From assembly GCA_022843745.1 (NCBI GenBank), contig JALHNB010000003.1, positions 182,126 through 246,125 of the forward strand: a DNA stretch of 64,000 nucleotides, written 5' to 3'. The notes beneath the pieces are model-generated. The model was not told the origin of the DNA. It saw nothing but the letters and a program-made list of their open reading frames with translations, and ran no database searches. This DNA comes from Anaerolineae bacterium (lineage in GTDB: Bacteria; Chloroflexota; Anaerolineae; Aggregatilineales; Phototrophicaceae). The position numbers and the translations under genes are program-made. Of this stretch, positions 36,630 to 45,250 are shown in pieces; the first letter of the stretch is position 1; every line of letters starts with the position of its first letter.

Positions 36630-37091
36630 ATGTCTAACCCCACAGATCTCCTCTGGCGGGTTAACAATGAATATCAAAAGCGCCTCACGCAGGTCGTCAC
36701 GTATTTAAACCTGTTGGAACAGTTGGTATTGATACAAGATGAAGATGACCAACTGCGAACACTGGCAGCGCTGCAATACGCACTAGAGCAAGTCCAAACA
36801 CTGGCTCAGGAACATCGTGCATGGCGCTATAAATATTATTATGAATCGTCAGACACCAAGCGTATGGTGCAAACCAGCAGCGCGGTTCATCAGGCTTTAG
36901 CCCGTTTTAGCCGTATGAGGATGCAGCACGAGCCGCAGTTGAATAATTTGCGAGCGCTGCTTGACCACGTTCAGCGCCCCGACCCACGTGTGACACGCGT
37001 CCCAACCGGCGACTTATGGGTCATGACCGAATTCGCGATTAACGATTTGCGAGGATTTGATCGCTATATGCAGGATTTGACTGGCGTTTAG
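36630..37091 (+). CDS. Hypothetical helical protein
   Basis: A 153-residue cytosolic protein of unknown function, almost all helix by residue pattern (heptad-like Leu in LNLLEQLVLIQDEDDQLRTLAAL). There are no Cys residues, signal peptide or membrane segments. A TATGAT-like box lies about 50 bases upstream. It converges on the kinase gene with a four-base overlap of the stops. Confidence 0.6.
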   Translation: MSNPTDLLWRVNNEYQKRLTQVVTYLNLLEQLVLIQDEDDQLRTLAALQYALEQVQTLAQEHRAWRYKYYYESSDTKRMVQTSSAVHQALARFSRMRMQHEPQLNNLRALLDHVQRPDPRVTRVPTGDLWVMTEFAINDLRGFDRYMQDLTGV

Positions 37092-38599
37092 AGTTCGTGC
37101 AGGTCATCCAGCAGGATATAGCCCTGGCGCAATGCCCGCAGTGCCGCCGAGTTGCGATCACTGGCATCCAGCTTGTTCATCGCCCCTGCCAACGCCTCAA
37201 TCACCAGCAGCACAGAAATATTCAACTGTTTGGCAATCGCTTCGTTATCCAAACCCGCAGCGACATGCAATAAAACTTTGCGCTCGGTTTCACTCAATTG
37301 AACATTCTTATCCGGGTTCGTCAGCAGCCCGGTGACAATTTTCTCGGCAACTCCACGCCCCAAAACCAACTGTCCCTGAGTGACCTTCAGAATTGAATCA
37401 ATCAATTCAGCTTCGTCCGTCGATTTGAGGATGTAGCCATGTGCGCCACCCCGCAGCGCCCGCACGATGTACCAGTCTTCCTCACGTCCAGTGAGAATCA
37501 GAACCTTCACATTCGGCGCTTTGGCACGGACGAACGGCAGAATATCAAGGCCGCCTTTGCCGGGCATATTCAGGTCGAGAAGCAGCACATCGGGCAGCAG
37601 GTCGAGCGTTTTGTTCAGTGCGCTGTCGCCATCCGATGCTTCGCCAATCACTACAAATTCCGGCTTTCCTTCCAGCAACTTCACCAGCGAAGCCCGCAGG
37701 AGGGCATGATCGTCCGCCAGAAGCAGGCGAATGGTTGGCTTCCCTCTTACCGGAAAACCTTCTGGACGACGAGGCAGAGTCGCATCATCCGGCGCAATCT
37801 CGGCTCTGAGCGAATCTTCCAGAGCCTCGGCCATAATCCGCGACGATTGAAAACGCCGAACCGGATTTTTTTCGAGCGCCTTCAGAATGACTTTTTCCAG
37901 GCTGATCGACAGGGTGGGAATGATGAGTCGCGGCGGCGGCGGTGGTTGGCGCACCTGTTGGAGCAAGAGCGCGGAAATATCGTCCGCATCAAACGGAAGC
38001 TGTCCGGTCAACATTTCATAGAGGACGATGCCGAGTGAGTAAATATCAGTGCGATGATCGAGTTTCTGTCCCTGCGCCTGTTCCGGCGAAAGATAAGCAG
38101 GTGTACCAATAATCATGCCATCGGCGGTGACACGCTTGGCCTCACGGGGGAGCGCCAAACCCAAATCCATAATCTTAATCTGACCGTCGGGCGTGACCTT
38201 GATATTGGCGGGCTTGATGTCGCGGTGGATGATCTGCCGTTCATGGGCATAATAAAGCGCCATCGCCATCTGCCGACCAAGATCGACCACGATTTCAGGT
38301 GGCGAAGGGATGTAATCCGAAAGCGGCACGCCGTCAACGTATTCAACGACGAGAAAAGGCTGCTCGTTATCTTCATCAATATCATAAATCGCCATGATGT
38401 TGGCGTTGTTCAACTGGGCTGCTGCGGTTGCTTCCTGGAAGAACCGTTTGCGTGTCGTTTCGCGGACATGAGGCAGCAGCACTTTGAGAGCCACCTGTCG
38501 CCCCAACCGCGTATCTAAAGCTTTATAGACCGTCGCAGTTGAGCCATCCCCCAGATGTTCGGTTATTTCATAGCGGTTGTGTAACTTCCGTCCAATCAT
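37088..38599 (-). CDS. Ser/Thr protein kinase fused to receiver and LuxR-type HTH domains
   Basis: A 503-residue fusion. Residues about 7-265 are a Hanks-type kinase: Gly loop GDGSTATVYKA, invariant Lys in VALKVL, catalytic loop HRDIKPANIK, DLG in place of DFG, and an activation segment IIGTPAYLSPEQ. About 295-415 is a receiver domain with the phosphoacceptor Asp in LLLDLNMPG and a Lys in YILKSTD. The C-terminus (about 435-500) is a LuxR/NarL helix-turn-helix (LSETERKVLLHVAAGLDNEAIAKQLNI). It could join phosphorylation on Ser/Thr and on Asp to DNA binding. The ATG at 38599 starts the kinase; a 93-codon upstream extension looks non-coding. Confidence 0.88.
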   Translation of the reverse strand: MIGRKLHNRYEITEHLGDGSTATVYKALDTRLGRQVALKVLLPHVRETTRKRFFQEATAAAQLNNANIMAIYDIDEDNEQPFLVVEYVDGVPLSDYIPSPPEIVVDLGRQMAMALYYAHERQIIHRDIKPANIKVTPDGQIKIMDLGLALPREAKRVTADGMIIGTPAYLSPEQAQGQKLDHRTDIYSLGIVLYEMLTGQLPFDADDISALLLQQVRQPPPPPRLIIPTLSISLEKVILKALEKNPVRRFQSSRIMAEALEDSLRAEIAPDDATLPRRPEGFPVRGKPTIRLLLADDHALLRASLVKLLEGKPEFVVIGEASDGDSALNKTLDLLPDVLLLDLNMPGKGGLDILPFVRAKAPNVKVLILTGREEDWYIVRALRGGAHGYILKSTDEAELIDSILKVTQGQLVLGRGVAEKIVTGLLTNPDKNVQLSETERKVLLHVAAGLDNEAIAKQLNISVLLVIEALAGAMNKLDASDRNSAALRALRQGYILLDDLHEL

Positions 38600-38887
38600 C
38601 GTTGCATCCCAACTATGAGGCGTAGATAGTATTAAATTTGATGGCTTGGATAACACAGGATTGGCTAATGCACTGCCGCTGCTGCATCTGCTGCATATTG
38701 AATCAAAAATTAACGGCGGGCGAATGTAATCGTTAAACCGTCCATCCAAAAAATGATTATAGCGAGATTTGAGTGTTTGAAGCAAGTTTCTGAAAATATT
38801 CAGATGAACCCTGCGAAAGATGCAAAGTTGCCGAAGGTATAGAAGTGGCGAAAGCACTAATTGTGAGAGGTGGTGCAACGGTGAGTC

Positions 38888-39448
38888 TTAAGGCGCTCCT
38901 GTCATCATCGCGCGAAAAATAATGCCTGCAAGCAAGGCAAAACCCCAGATATAGCTGCCCATCGCGGGGCGTTTTTTCGCCGTTGACTCGACAAAAATGA
39001 AAAAAGGCAGCGAAAGGACAGTCCCCATTCCATAAATGAAGTGGGCATCCTGACCGGGGCGGGCGCTAAAAAAAGCGAACATGGACAGCCCAATGAGCGC
39101 TTCGACCAGCGTGGTGCCGAAAATCACATAAGCGGCACGTCGAAACACAGGTGTTACGTCACCTTTACGAATAATGCCAATATAAACGGCAATGACCAGC
39201 ATAACCAGCGCTAACGCCATGCCAAAACGTGCGAGATGATAATGCAGATCGTGAAGAATCAGGTACGGCCAGGGGCTTGGCACACTTGAAGCGCTGTTAG
39301 AAACCACGAGAGCAATAAACCCTAGCACGAGAATGCCCAAACTGAGGTCAAGCCGCTGCAAAATGGGATTTGATGTTTGTAGGGACGACGCATGCGTCGC
39401 CCCTACAGGATGGTTTTCACGAGGGTCTTTTGCGTCCTGGCTGTCCAT
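38888..39448 (-). CDS. Polytopic membrane protein of unknown function; N-terminus contains a palindromic repeat
   Basis: A 186-residue integral membrane protein with about five helices after a hydrophilic N-terminus of 30 residues. No family is recognised. A HYHLARFGMAL segment and a C-terminal pair of helices are conserved-looking. Residues about 14-23 (VGATHASSLQ) are encoded by a GTAGGGGC-type palindrome, so the element has been taken into the coding region, or the real start lies further downstream. The ATG follows directly on the stop of the upstream gene (TAAATG), so the two membrane proteins form an operon. Confidence 0.6.
   Translation of the reverse strand: MDSQDAKDPRENHPVGATHASSLQTSNPILQRLDLSLGILVLGFIALVVSNSASSVPSPWPYLILHDLHYHLARFGMALALVMLVIAVYIGIIRKGDVTPVFRRAAYVIFGTTLVEALIGLSMFAFFSARPGQDAHFIYGMGTVLSLPFFIFVESTAKKRPAMGSYIWGFALLAGIIFRAMMTGAP
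39378..39407. repeat. GTAGGGGC-type palindrome inside a coding region
   Basis: A 30-bp near-perfect palindrome, TGTAGGGACGACGC then GCGTCGCCCCTACA, lies in the 5' part of the membrane protein gene and keeps the reading frame open. Confidence 0.8.
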
Positions 39449-40213
39449 TTAATCACCTGCTGCTGCCGGGACGGATCGTGTTTCCTGAACGTCATCCGGG
39501 ACATGGGTCGTCATCCAAAAACCAATAAAAATCAAAATCGCGCCTGCCATCTCGCCAAAATACTTAAACGAAGGGTCGCCTAGCCGGATCAGTGTACCGC
39601 CCAATGCCGGAAGCAAGCCACCTGCCGCGATGAGCCAGTTGCCCACCATCCGATTGCGCATAATCTGTTTTTTACGAAATAAGCGTGCGGAATAAATCGC
39701 GCCACCGACCAGCGCAATCGTACCCCAGATGTTCATAACCGGGGAGAAGCTGCGAATAGTTCCGCTGCCAGGAGGCATAATAGCGCGATAAATGGCGGTC
39801 ATATCCGCGCCAGCATGCCAACCACTGCTGTTAAAGGGTGTTAAAAACAATGCCCAAGGGAGCGTCATCACGCCTACAAGCAAAAGCGCCATCTGAAAAT
39901 TACGCGCGATGTTACCCTTACGCCAGAGCAGATAGACCGTTCCCTGACCGAGCCAGGGAGCAACCATGAGCGCACCCGTCCAATACCACAAGCCGAAAAA
40001 TACGGGACTCCACACAAAATATAAAATCACCTGGCTCAATAAGCCAATGAAATAGAGTGTTAGCCCAATGCCCCAGGCCAGAAGATGGAGACGGCGTTTT
40101 TCCCACCAGCGTTTCAGCACAACCGCTGCGAAAATTCCCGTGATAATTGCGCCGATAACCGAGACAACAAACGCAAAAGTGATTGTTTGCATGGTGAATC
40201 GCTTTGAACTCAT
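39449..40213 (-). CDS. Polytopic membrane protein of unknown function
   Basis: A protein of about 254 residues with seven or so membrane helices, starting at MSSKRF (40213) or MQTITF (40192); a GTG further upstream is also in frame. The helices are evenly spaced with short loops (FAFVVSVIGAIITGIF, LLAWGIGLTLYFIGLL). A heptahelical sensor or enzyme is possible, but no family motif is recognised. It is the first gene of a two-gene operon with the membrane protein downstream. Confidence 0.6.
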   Translation of the reverse strand: MSSKRFTMQTITFAFVVSVIGAIITGIFAAVVLKRWWEKRRLHLLAWGIGLTLYFIGLLSQVILYFVWSPVFFGLWYWTGALMVAPWLGQGTVYLLWRKGNIARNFQMALLLVGVMTLPWALFLTPFNSSGWHAGADMTAIYRAIMPPGSGTIRSFSPVMNIWGTIALVGGAIYSARLFRKKQIMRNRMVGNWLIAAGGLLPALGGTLIRLGDPSFKYFGEMAGAILIFIGFWMTTHVPDDVQETRSVPAAAGD

Positions 40214-40303
40214 GTTGCAAGAGTACGTGAATTTTAGCACGAGCGCACAAAAATGACGACACCAATTCTCACAAAACCTATAGAAATCTATGGATTTGTG
40301 TAT

Positions 40304-42487
40304 TTAACTGAGTGGTGTATCGAAGAAATAGTATTCAAGAATTTGTTTGACCAGAGGTGCGGCGACACCTGAACCTTCGCCCGCATTTTCGACCATCACC
40401 GTGATAGCGATTTGCGGATTATCGCGCGGGGCAAAAGCCGTAAACCAGGCGTGGGGCGGAACATCGCCTGTCGCCTGGGCAGTACCCGTTTTGCCGCAGA
40501 CAATGAGGTCTTGCAGTGGAGAATTGCGGAAAATATGCTCGGCAGTACCGCTTTGAACCGAGGTCACGCCACACATTGCACCCCGCACCATATCCAACAC
40601 TTCAATCTTGATGTCAGTTGTACCCATCACATCAGGCGTGAGCGTATAGCTGGGTGTCTCACCCAGAATGCCTACTTTTTCGACGAGCTGCGGACGATAA
40701 AGTGTCCCGCCATTGGCAACACCTGCGACCAGCCGCGTAAATTGCAGCGGCGTAATATCGACATAGCCCTGCCCGATTGCCATATTCACTGATTCGGAGA
40801 ACGTCCAGGTAAAACCGCGTTGGAGCAGCCAGTCAGGGTCAGGAATATTACCCGCCGATTCTGGCAGATCACGCATACCTGTCACAACGCCCAGACCCAA
40901 ACGCCGCGCGTAATTCGGCAGGAGGAATGGATCGGCCTGATCCATCTGATAGCCAATCTCATAAAAATAGGGATTGCAACTGTGCATCAGGCCTTCCGGC
41001 AATGTCTGGTTGCCATGTCCGCCTGCCAGCCAATCGACGCGCGTAATATCACGAGTCCAGAGGCCGCTGCACGTATAGCGTTGATCGAGTGCGTAAACGC
41101 CGCTGTCGGCAACGGCAATGGTATCGACAATTTTAAAGATCGAGCCTGCCGGGTAAATGCCCAGTGCGGGGCGATTTAACTGCGGACGGCGCGGGTCATT
41201 CTGCACCTGTGACACAATGGCATCAGCGGCTGTCCTACCCATCGAAGGGAACGGGTTAAAGGCGTTATTATCAAATGAGGGATAGCTCACCATTGCCAGA
41301 ACTGCGCCGGTATTGACATCCATCACGACAGCCGACGCACCTTTTGAGGTAGGTGCCCACCCATTCTGGGCATACCCGCGTTCAAAAGCCTGAGCGATAA
41401 AGGTTTGCAGGTCAGAATCCAACGTCAACCACAGGCTTTCGGAAGGCTTTGAAGCACTTTCGGTCAGTATGGTCTGGGTGCCGTTCGGCTCGACCACCAG
41501 CAACCGCCCACCTGCCTCTCCGCGCAGCGTTTCATCCCAGCTTGCCTCAATACCACTTCGACCCAGAATCGAGTCCTGGGTAAATCCGGCGGCTTCAACG
41601 GCGGGAATATCGGATTCATCGGGATAGCCGACATAGCCGAGAATATTGGGCGCAAGTGTTCCATTCGAATAGCGGCGTGTGGGTCGATCCCGGAACTGGG
41701 CAGCGCAATCACGCTCAAGCAGTTCGTGCATTTCGACATATTTGATCGGCTCAATCGTGCCGACTTCAGCCACCCAATCAAAGGCTCGTGCATCCAGCAG
41801 TGTTTGAATATCCGCCACCGGCTTATTCATCGCCTGCGCCAATTCTGCAACACAGGTGTCATAAACCGGAATATCGCGCTTAATCACGCTGACGGTGACA
41901 ACACGTCCGTTTTGATCGGCCAGAATATTGCCGTCATGGTCATAAATATTGGCGCGGCTGGGGATACGCGGCTCCAGGCGCAAACGTCCGCCGTTGCCCA
42001 TCGCCGCGAAAATATCGCCGGGAGACCAGGCAATACGCCACTCGCTTCGAGGTGCATCATAAATGAGGCGTAAGGTGCGGTTGCTATCAGAAAATTCACC
42101 CAGCAAGCGCGTTTCGAACATCACGTCATAATTAAAAATCACCATCGTCGATGTATCTCGAAGCTGGCTGGTAATCTGATAAGCAAGGCTCTGAAGCGTC
42201 AGCGTGTCATGAGATGATTGGTAGAGATTGGTAAAATCAGCCAGTGGAGTCGCTTCCTGGCTGGCGAAGGCGATGAGGCTGTACATCGACTCATAATCGT
42301 TTTCGCGCCAGGCATCGAGAAAATAACGCGCAGTGCGTTCCGCCGCGTCGAGTGTAAAGGTTGAAGGCGTGGGCGAAGGCAGGCTGGCAATCGTAGGCAG
42401 CGGCGCAGCTACTTGATTCTCAGCAGGACTGCAACCGACAGCGATCATGAGCAGAATGACGAATCCAAGCGACAACCGTTTTTTCAC
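40304..42487 (-). CDS. Penicillin-binding protein, transpeptidase with MecA_N-like domain, lipoprotein-type signal
   Basis: A 727-residue class B-type penicillin-binding protein that cross-links peptidoglycan outside the membrane. The start is taken as the GTG at 42487, with AGGA upstream; it yields a lysine-rich signal ending IAVGC, a lipobox-like site at Cys19. Residues about 45-160 resemble the NTF2-like MecA N-terminal domain (RTARYFLDAWRENDYESMYSL). A dimerisation domain follows. Transpeptidase motifs are SIFK (in YPAGSIFK), SCN (in MHSCNPYF) and KTG (in VCGKTGTAQ). PBP2/MrdA or MecA-like function is likely. It is transcribed away from the tail-tube-like gene. Confidence 0.9.
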   Translation of the reverse strand: MKKRLSLGFVILLMIAVGCSPAENQVAAPLPTIASLPSPTPSTFTLDAAERTARYFLDAWRENDYESMYSLIAFASQEATPLADFTNLYQSSHDTLTLQSLAYQITSQLRDTSTMVIFNYDVMFETRLLGEFSDSNRTLRLIYDAPRSEWRIAWSPGDIFAAMGNGGRLRLEPRIPSRANIYDHDGNILADQNGRVVTVSVIKRDIPVYDTCVAELAQAMNKPVADIQTLLDARAFDWVAEVGTIEPIKYVEMHELLERDCAAQFRDRPTRRYSNGTLAPNILGYVGYPDESDIPAVEAAGFTQDSILGRSGIEASWDETLRGEAGGRLLVVEPNGTQTILTESASKPSESLWLTLDSDLQTFIAQAFERGYAQNGWAPTSKGASAVVMDVNTGAVLAMVSYPSFDNNAFNPFPSMGRTAADAIVSQVQNDPRRPQLNRPALGIYPAGSIFKIVDTIAVADSGVYALDQRYTCSGLWTRDITRVDWLAGGHGNQTLPEGLMHSCNPYFYEIGYQMDQADPFLLPNYARRLGLGVVTGMRDLPESAGNIPDPDWLLQRGFTWTFSESVNMAIGQGYVDITPLQFTRLVAGVANGGTLYRPQLVEKVGILGETPSYTLTPDVMGTTDIKIEVLDMVRGAMCGVTSVQSGTAEHIFRNSPLQDLIVCGKTGTAQATGDVPPHAWFTAFAPRDNPQIAITVMVENAGEGSGVAAPLVKQILEYYFFDTPLS

Positions 42488-42625
42488 ACCAATAATCCTC
42501 ACTATTCACGCGATTATTATATTACGCTTGCCGCGCATCAGCGAATCATGAGCTATACTATTATCAAACTCATAAGATTATTTTCTTTGTGTTTTCCGCT
42601 GGTACTTCTCAAGGAGCGAGTTTTT

Positions 42626-43090
42626 ATGTCTAATGAAATTATCCCTGTATCCGAAGGCACGGTGCAAGAACTTGACAGCCTGGTTGCAAATGAATTTGCG
42701 ATATACCTCGACGATCAGAAGGTTTCGGGAATCTTCCGCGTTTCCGGTTTAATCTCGTTCAAGCTCGAAGTCAAAACCACCAACAGCCTGAAACGTGTCC
42801 ACGACCCTATCAAAGTGACCAAGATGGTGCAGCGCGATCCGATGCTGCCCTTCAATGCCTGGATTCGCGATACCTTTGCAGCCGATACCGATATTGTGCG
42901 CCCGATGCGCACCCTCTGCATTATCGCCATCGATAATGAAGTCGCTACCCGGCATTGGACAGTCAATAAGGCCTGGATCAGCGAGATTTCGTATTCAGAT
43001 TTTAACAGCGCATCGGCAGAGATGGTCGAGGAAACGATTACGATCCGTCATGACGGGATTGTGGAGTCCTGGCCGCTGCTGGAGGGGTAA
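42626..43090 (+). CDS. Phage tail-tube-like protein (T4 gp19 family-like), orphan
   Basis: A 154-residue protein. AAGGAG precedes the ATG at 42626, which rules out the longer upstream frame. The pattern FAIYLDDQKVSGIFRVSGLISF at the N-terminus, HWTVNKAWISEISYSDFN in the middle and EMVEETITIRHDGI at the end is that of the gp19-like tail-tube family of phages and contractile injection systems. No sheath, baseplate or AAA genes are nearby, so it is an orphan here. It may be a solitary domesticated tube protein, or a unit of a system encoded elsewhere. Confidence 0.55.
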   Translation: MSNEIIPVSEGTVQELDSLVANEFAIYLDDQKVSGIFRVSGLISFKLEVKTTNSLKRVHDPIKVTKMVQRDPMLPFNAWIRDTFAADTDIVRPMRTLCIIAIDNEVATRHWTVNKAWISEISYSDFNSASAEMVEETITIRHDGIVESWPLLEG

Positions 43091-43133
43091 TCGAGCTGCT
43101 GTTAGAGGGCAATTAAGCCGCCATTGGAAGGCA

Positions 43134-43163
43134 ATAAAAAAGGACACCGTGAATGGTGTCCTT
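43134..43163 (-). terminator. Rho-independent terminator of tRNA-Arg
   Basis: AAGGACACC and GGTGTCCTT form a 9-bp stem around a 6-base loop, followed on the minus strand by a T-rich run (43134-43140). It lies a few bases after the tRNA 3' end. Confidence 0.88.
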
Positions 43164-43166
43164 GTG

Positions 43167-43239
43167 CGTGCCTGGAGGAATTCGAATCCCCGACATCTTG
43201 CTCCGTAGGCAAGCGCTCTATCCGCTGAGCTACAGGCAC
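43167..43239 (-). tRNA. tRNA-Arg(ACG)
   Basis: A 73-nt tRNA in cloverleaf form: acceptor GTGCCTG with CAGGCAC, D-arm GCTCAGCGGATAGAGC, anticodon stem CTTGC/GCAAG with loop CTACGGA (anticodon ACG), and T-arm GGGGATTCGAATTCC-type. CCA is not encoded. The anticodon ACG is read as ICG after editing of A34 and decodes CGN codons. Confidence 0.95.
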
Positions 43240-43254
43240 GTGAATTGTGGTTGT

Positions 43255-43283
43255 ATAGTAGCATAACCGACGGTGACGGTCAA
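43255..43283 (-). promoter_or_regulatory. Promoter of tRNA-Arg
   Basis: On the minus strand, TTGACC and TACTAT are separated by 17 bases, 16 bases before the tRNA 5' end. It overlaps the 3' end of the next gene. Confidence 0.7.
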
Positions 43284-43993
43284 GGCATAATCTCGAACGT
43301 CAACTCAAATGTCCCCGCCGCGCCGGAAAAATCGTTCACCTGAACCTCATAAACTATGCCTGCCGAAAGCACAAAATCGCTTATCTGCGCATCGAGGGTA
43401 TTGAGCGAAAAATCCGATGTCGTGTGATCGTCATTGTAGGCGGCACGAGTTAACTGCTCATCCAACACTTCCAACAGCGTCAATACGGGGTCGAGTGTGC
43501 TGGATGTATCACGAGCGCTGATGGTGATCGCCGACTCTGAATCAACAGACAGTGTGCAGGAAAATTGCCCGTTTCGTGTCAATTCCCCACTCTGAATCGG
43601 CATTTCGCAGGGTACGGATGTGGGGATAGATTCGATGACCACTTCAATATCACCGCTTTGTGCACCATTGAAGCTATTCACGCGGATGATGTAATCGCCT
43701 GCTGCTGAAAAAACGAGATTTTCAATGACCGAATCCTGTGTACTCAGTCCCTCTCGCTCAGTTTGATGATCGTCATTAAACGCCAAACGCTGATGATCTT
43801 GCAGAATTTCCAGCGTTACATCAATTGGTTCATCCGCCAGACTGTGCGCCACAATCGTGATTTGTTCGCCGTCCTCAGCCTGATAAACCACATCAACGGG
43901 ACGTGCATCACCATTCAACGTAATGATTGTCGGCACATCGGGCGTGACCGATATTTGTCCCAAAATGAACCGCAGCAGAATCAACCAGATCAT
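43280..43993 (-). CDS. Secreted protein with two PPC-like beta-sandwich repeats
   Basis: A 237-residue protein with a short N-terminal hydrophobic segment (WLILLRFILG) that could be a signal peptide. It contains two related domains of about 100 residues. Each has a VVYQAEDGEQITIVAHS or SESAITISARDTS start, a LAFNDDH or AAYNDDH turn, a SVIENLVF or AQISDFVL strand, and an IIRVNSFNGA or YEVQVNDFSGA end. This pattern resembles the bacterial pre-peptidase C-terminal (PPC) domain, a binding module of secreted proteases. No enzymatic domain is present. Function unknown. Confidence 0.6.
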   Translation of the reverse strand: MIWLILLRFILGQISVTPDVPTIITLNGDARPVDVVYQAEDGEQITIVAHSLADEPIDVTLEILQDHQRLAFNDDHQTEREGLSTQDSVIENLVFSAAGDYIIRVNSFNGAQSGDIEVVIESIPTSVPCEMPIQSGELTRNGQFSCTLSVDSESAITISARDTSSTLDPVLTLLEVLDEQLTRAAYNDDHTTSDFSLNTLDAQISDFVLSAGIVYEVQVNDFSGAAGTFELTFEIMP

Positions 43994-44022
43994 CCATCGA
44001 CCCCAAATAAAACGGCGGTGCT

Positions 44023-44064
44023 ACAAAATAAAACGACGGCGACTATTATAACCGTCGCCGTCGT
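44023..44064 (-). terminator. Rho-independent terminator
   Basis: An 11-bp stem (ACGACGGCGAC with GTCGCCGTCGT) around a 10-base loop is followed on the minus strand by TTTTATTTT. It ends the transcript of the secreted-protein gene at 44093-45061. Confidence 0.82.
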
Positions 44065-44092
44065 CCTAAAGCACTAATCGAAAGCTTCGAAC

Positions 44093-45061
44093 CTACGAAT
44101 CCATCTTGACATCAGCAGGAACTTCAACTGAGACAGGTTGATCGTAAGTAATGTTGTTCACATCCAGCATCAGACCGATATTGATCGGGTCTGAATCTGC
44201 GCTGCCGCCCATCATTGCAGGGTCAATGTTAAGCGCGAAATTCAGAACGCCACGACGAGCCATGCTGTCATCCACGCTGACATATTGGTCAAATGAAAAG
44301 GTTGTGTCCTGGAACATCATGCCAATCATCGGAGCCATCTGCGCCATATCCATGCCACCAGTGGCTTCTTCACCAGCCACTGAACCAGCAGTGGTCATAA
44401 GCTGGGTAAAGGCCGGAGAAGACAGGAACTTGGCAATATCCAGATTCATGGTGAAATGGGCCGTATTCATATCCATCACGGTTTCGTCTGCACCGCGCGA
44501 AATAGCAACATAATCGGCAGTATTCAATGAACTGAATGCTTCCATGACACCATTCACGGCCTCCATCGATGCGGGATCGTTCATAAATTCGCCGGATGCC
44601 AGATCAGCGGGATCAACCGGAAGAGCGCTGCCCAAACCCGTTGTGAAGCTGTCCAGCGCGTCTTCGGCAGGCGCACCGACCCAACCGTTGCCATCACCAA
44701 GATTTAAATAGAGAATGTCATCAATAAGGCGAACTTCGATATTCACAGGCGTATCACCTGTACCCGTGTTCGCATTCCCGATTATGGTAAATTGTGCAGC
44801 ACCTGTAGCCGTATCCACAGCGCCTGTACCATTCAGCTTGATCGCAACTTCGGTACCTGGTACGCCAGCGACATTGAGATCGAGGGCATAATCAAAGCCG
44901 AGTGAGTTGAAGGTCATGCTCTGACCATTGGCACCTGCAAATAGTGCATAATCGTCAGCGCTCAGGCCAAAGGTTTCTTCCTGGGCAAAGGTCGGCGCAA
45001 TCACCGCCAAAAGCATCATTAAGACGGCAAAAATCAAAACCAAACGTGACTTGCGAAACAT
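44093..45061 (-). CDS. Secreted protein of unknown function
   Basis: A 322-residue exported protein with a clear signal peptide (to APTFAQ). The mature part is beta-rich, with strands such as SLGFDYALDLNVAG and PVNIEVRLIDDILYLNLG. The pattern resembles lipid-binding LppX/LprG-like or DUF6612-type proteins, but no signature confirms it. There is a Met-rich middle (about 235-265) and no cysteine. An isolated gene with its own terminator. Confidence 0.55.
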   Translation of the reverse strand: MFRKSRLVLIFAVLMMLLAVIAPTFAQEETFGLSADDYALFAGANGQSMTFNSLGFDYALDLNVAGVPGTEVAIKLNGTGAVDTATGAAQFTIIGNANTGTGDTPVNIEVRLIDDILYLNLGDGNGWVGAPAEDALDSFTTGLGSALPVDPADLASGEFMNDPASMEAVNGVMEAFSSLNTADYVAISRGADETVMDMNTAHFTMNLDIAKFLSSPAFTQLMTTAGSVAGEEATGGMDMAQMAPMIGMMFQDTTFSFDQYVSVDDSMARRGVLNFALNIDPAMMGGSADSDPINIGLMLDVNNITYDQPVSVEVPADVKMDS

Positions 45062-45250
45062 ATAAGCTCCTTAGAATTGAGAGTTTTCTACTGTGATAAA
45101 AGACACAAATCACAGACCATAATTTCAGTTTAGGGTCATTGAGAGTTGTTGTCAATTGAGAACTATTACGGAATTTACTTCAATTCGTTGCGATAGCTCT
45201 TTGCACAACCTTCGTTTTGCTGCTATCCTTTTCTGCAATCAGGAGAGATG

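Noticed and set aside
38600..38878. A 93-residue N-terminal extension of the kinase fusion
   Set aside because: The extension has odd composition and no domain; the kinase fold begins at MIGRKLHNRYEI with a good start. The region is otherwise intergenic with nothing else seen in it.
44033..44064. Member of the GTAGGGGC palindrome family
   Set aside because: Its sequence differs (ACGACGGCGAC stem) and it has a T tract on the minus strand, so it is an ordinary terminator.
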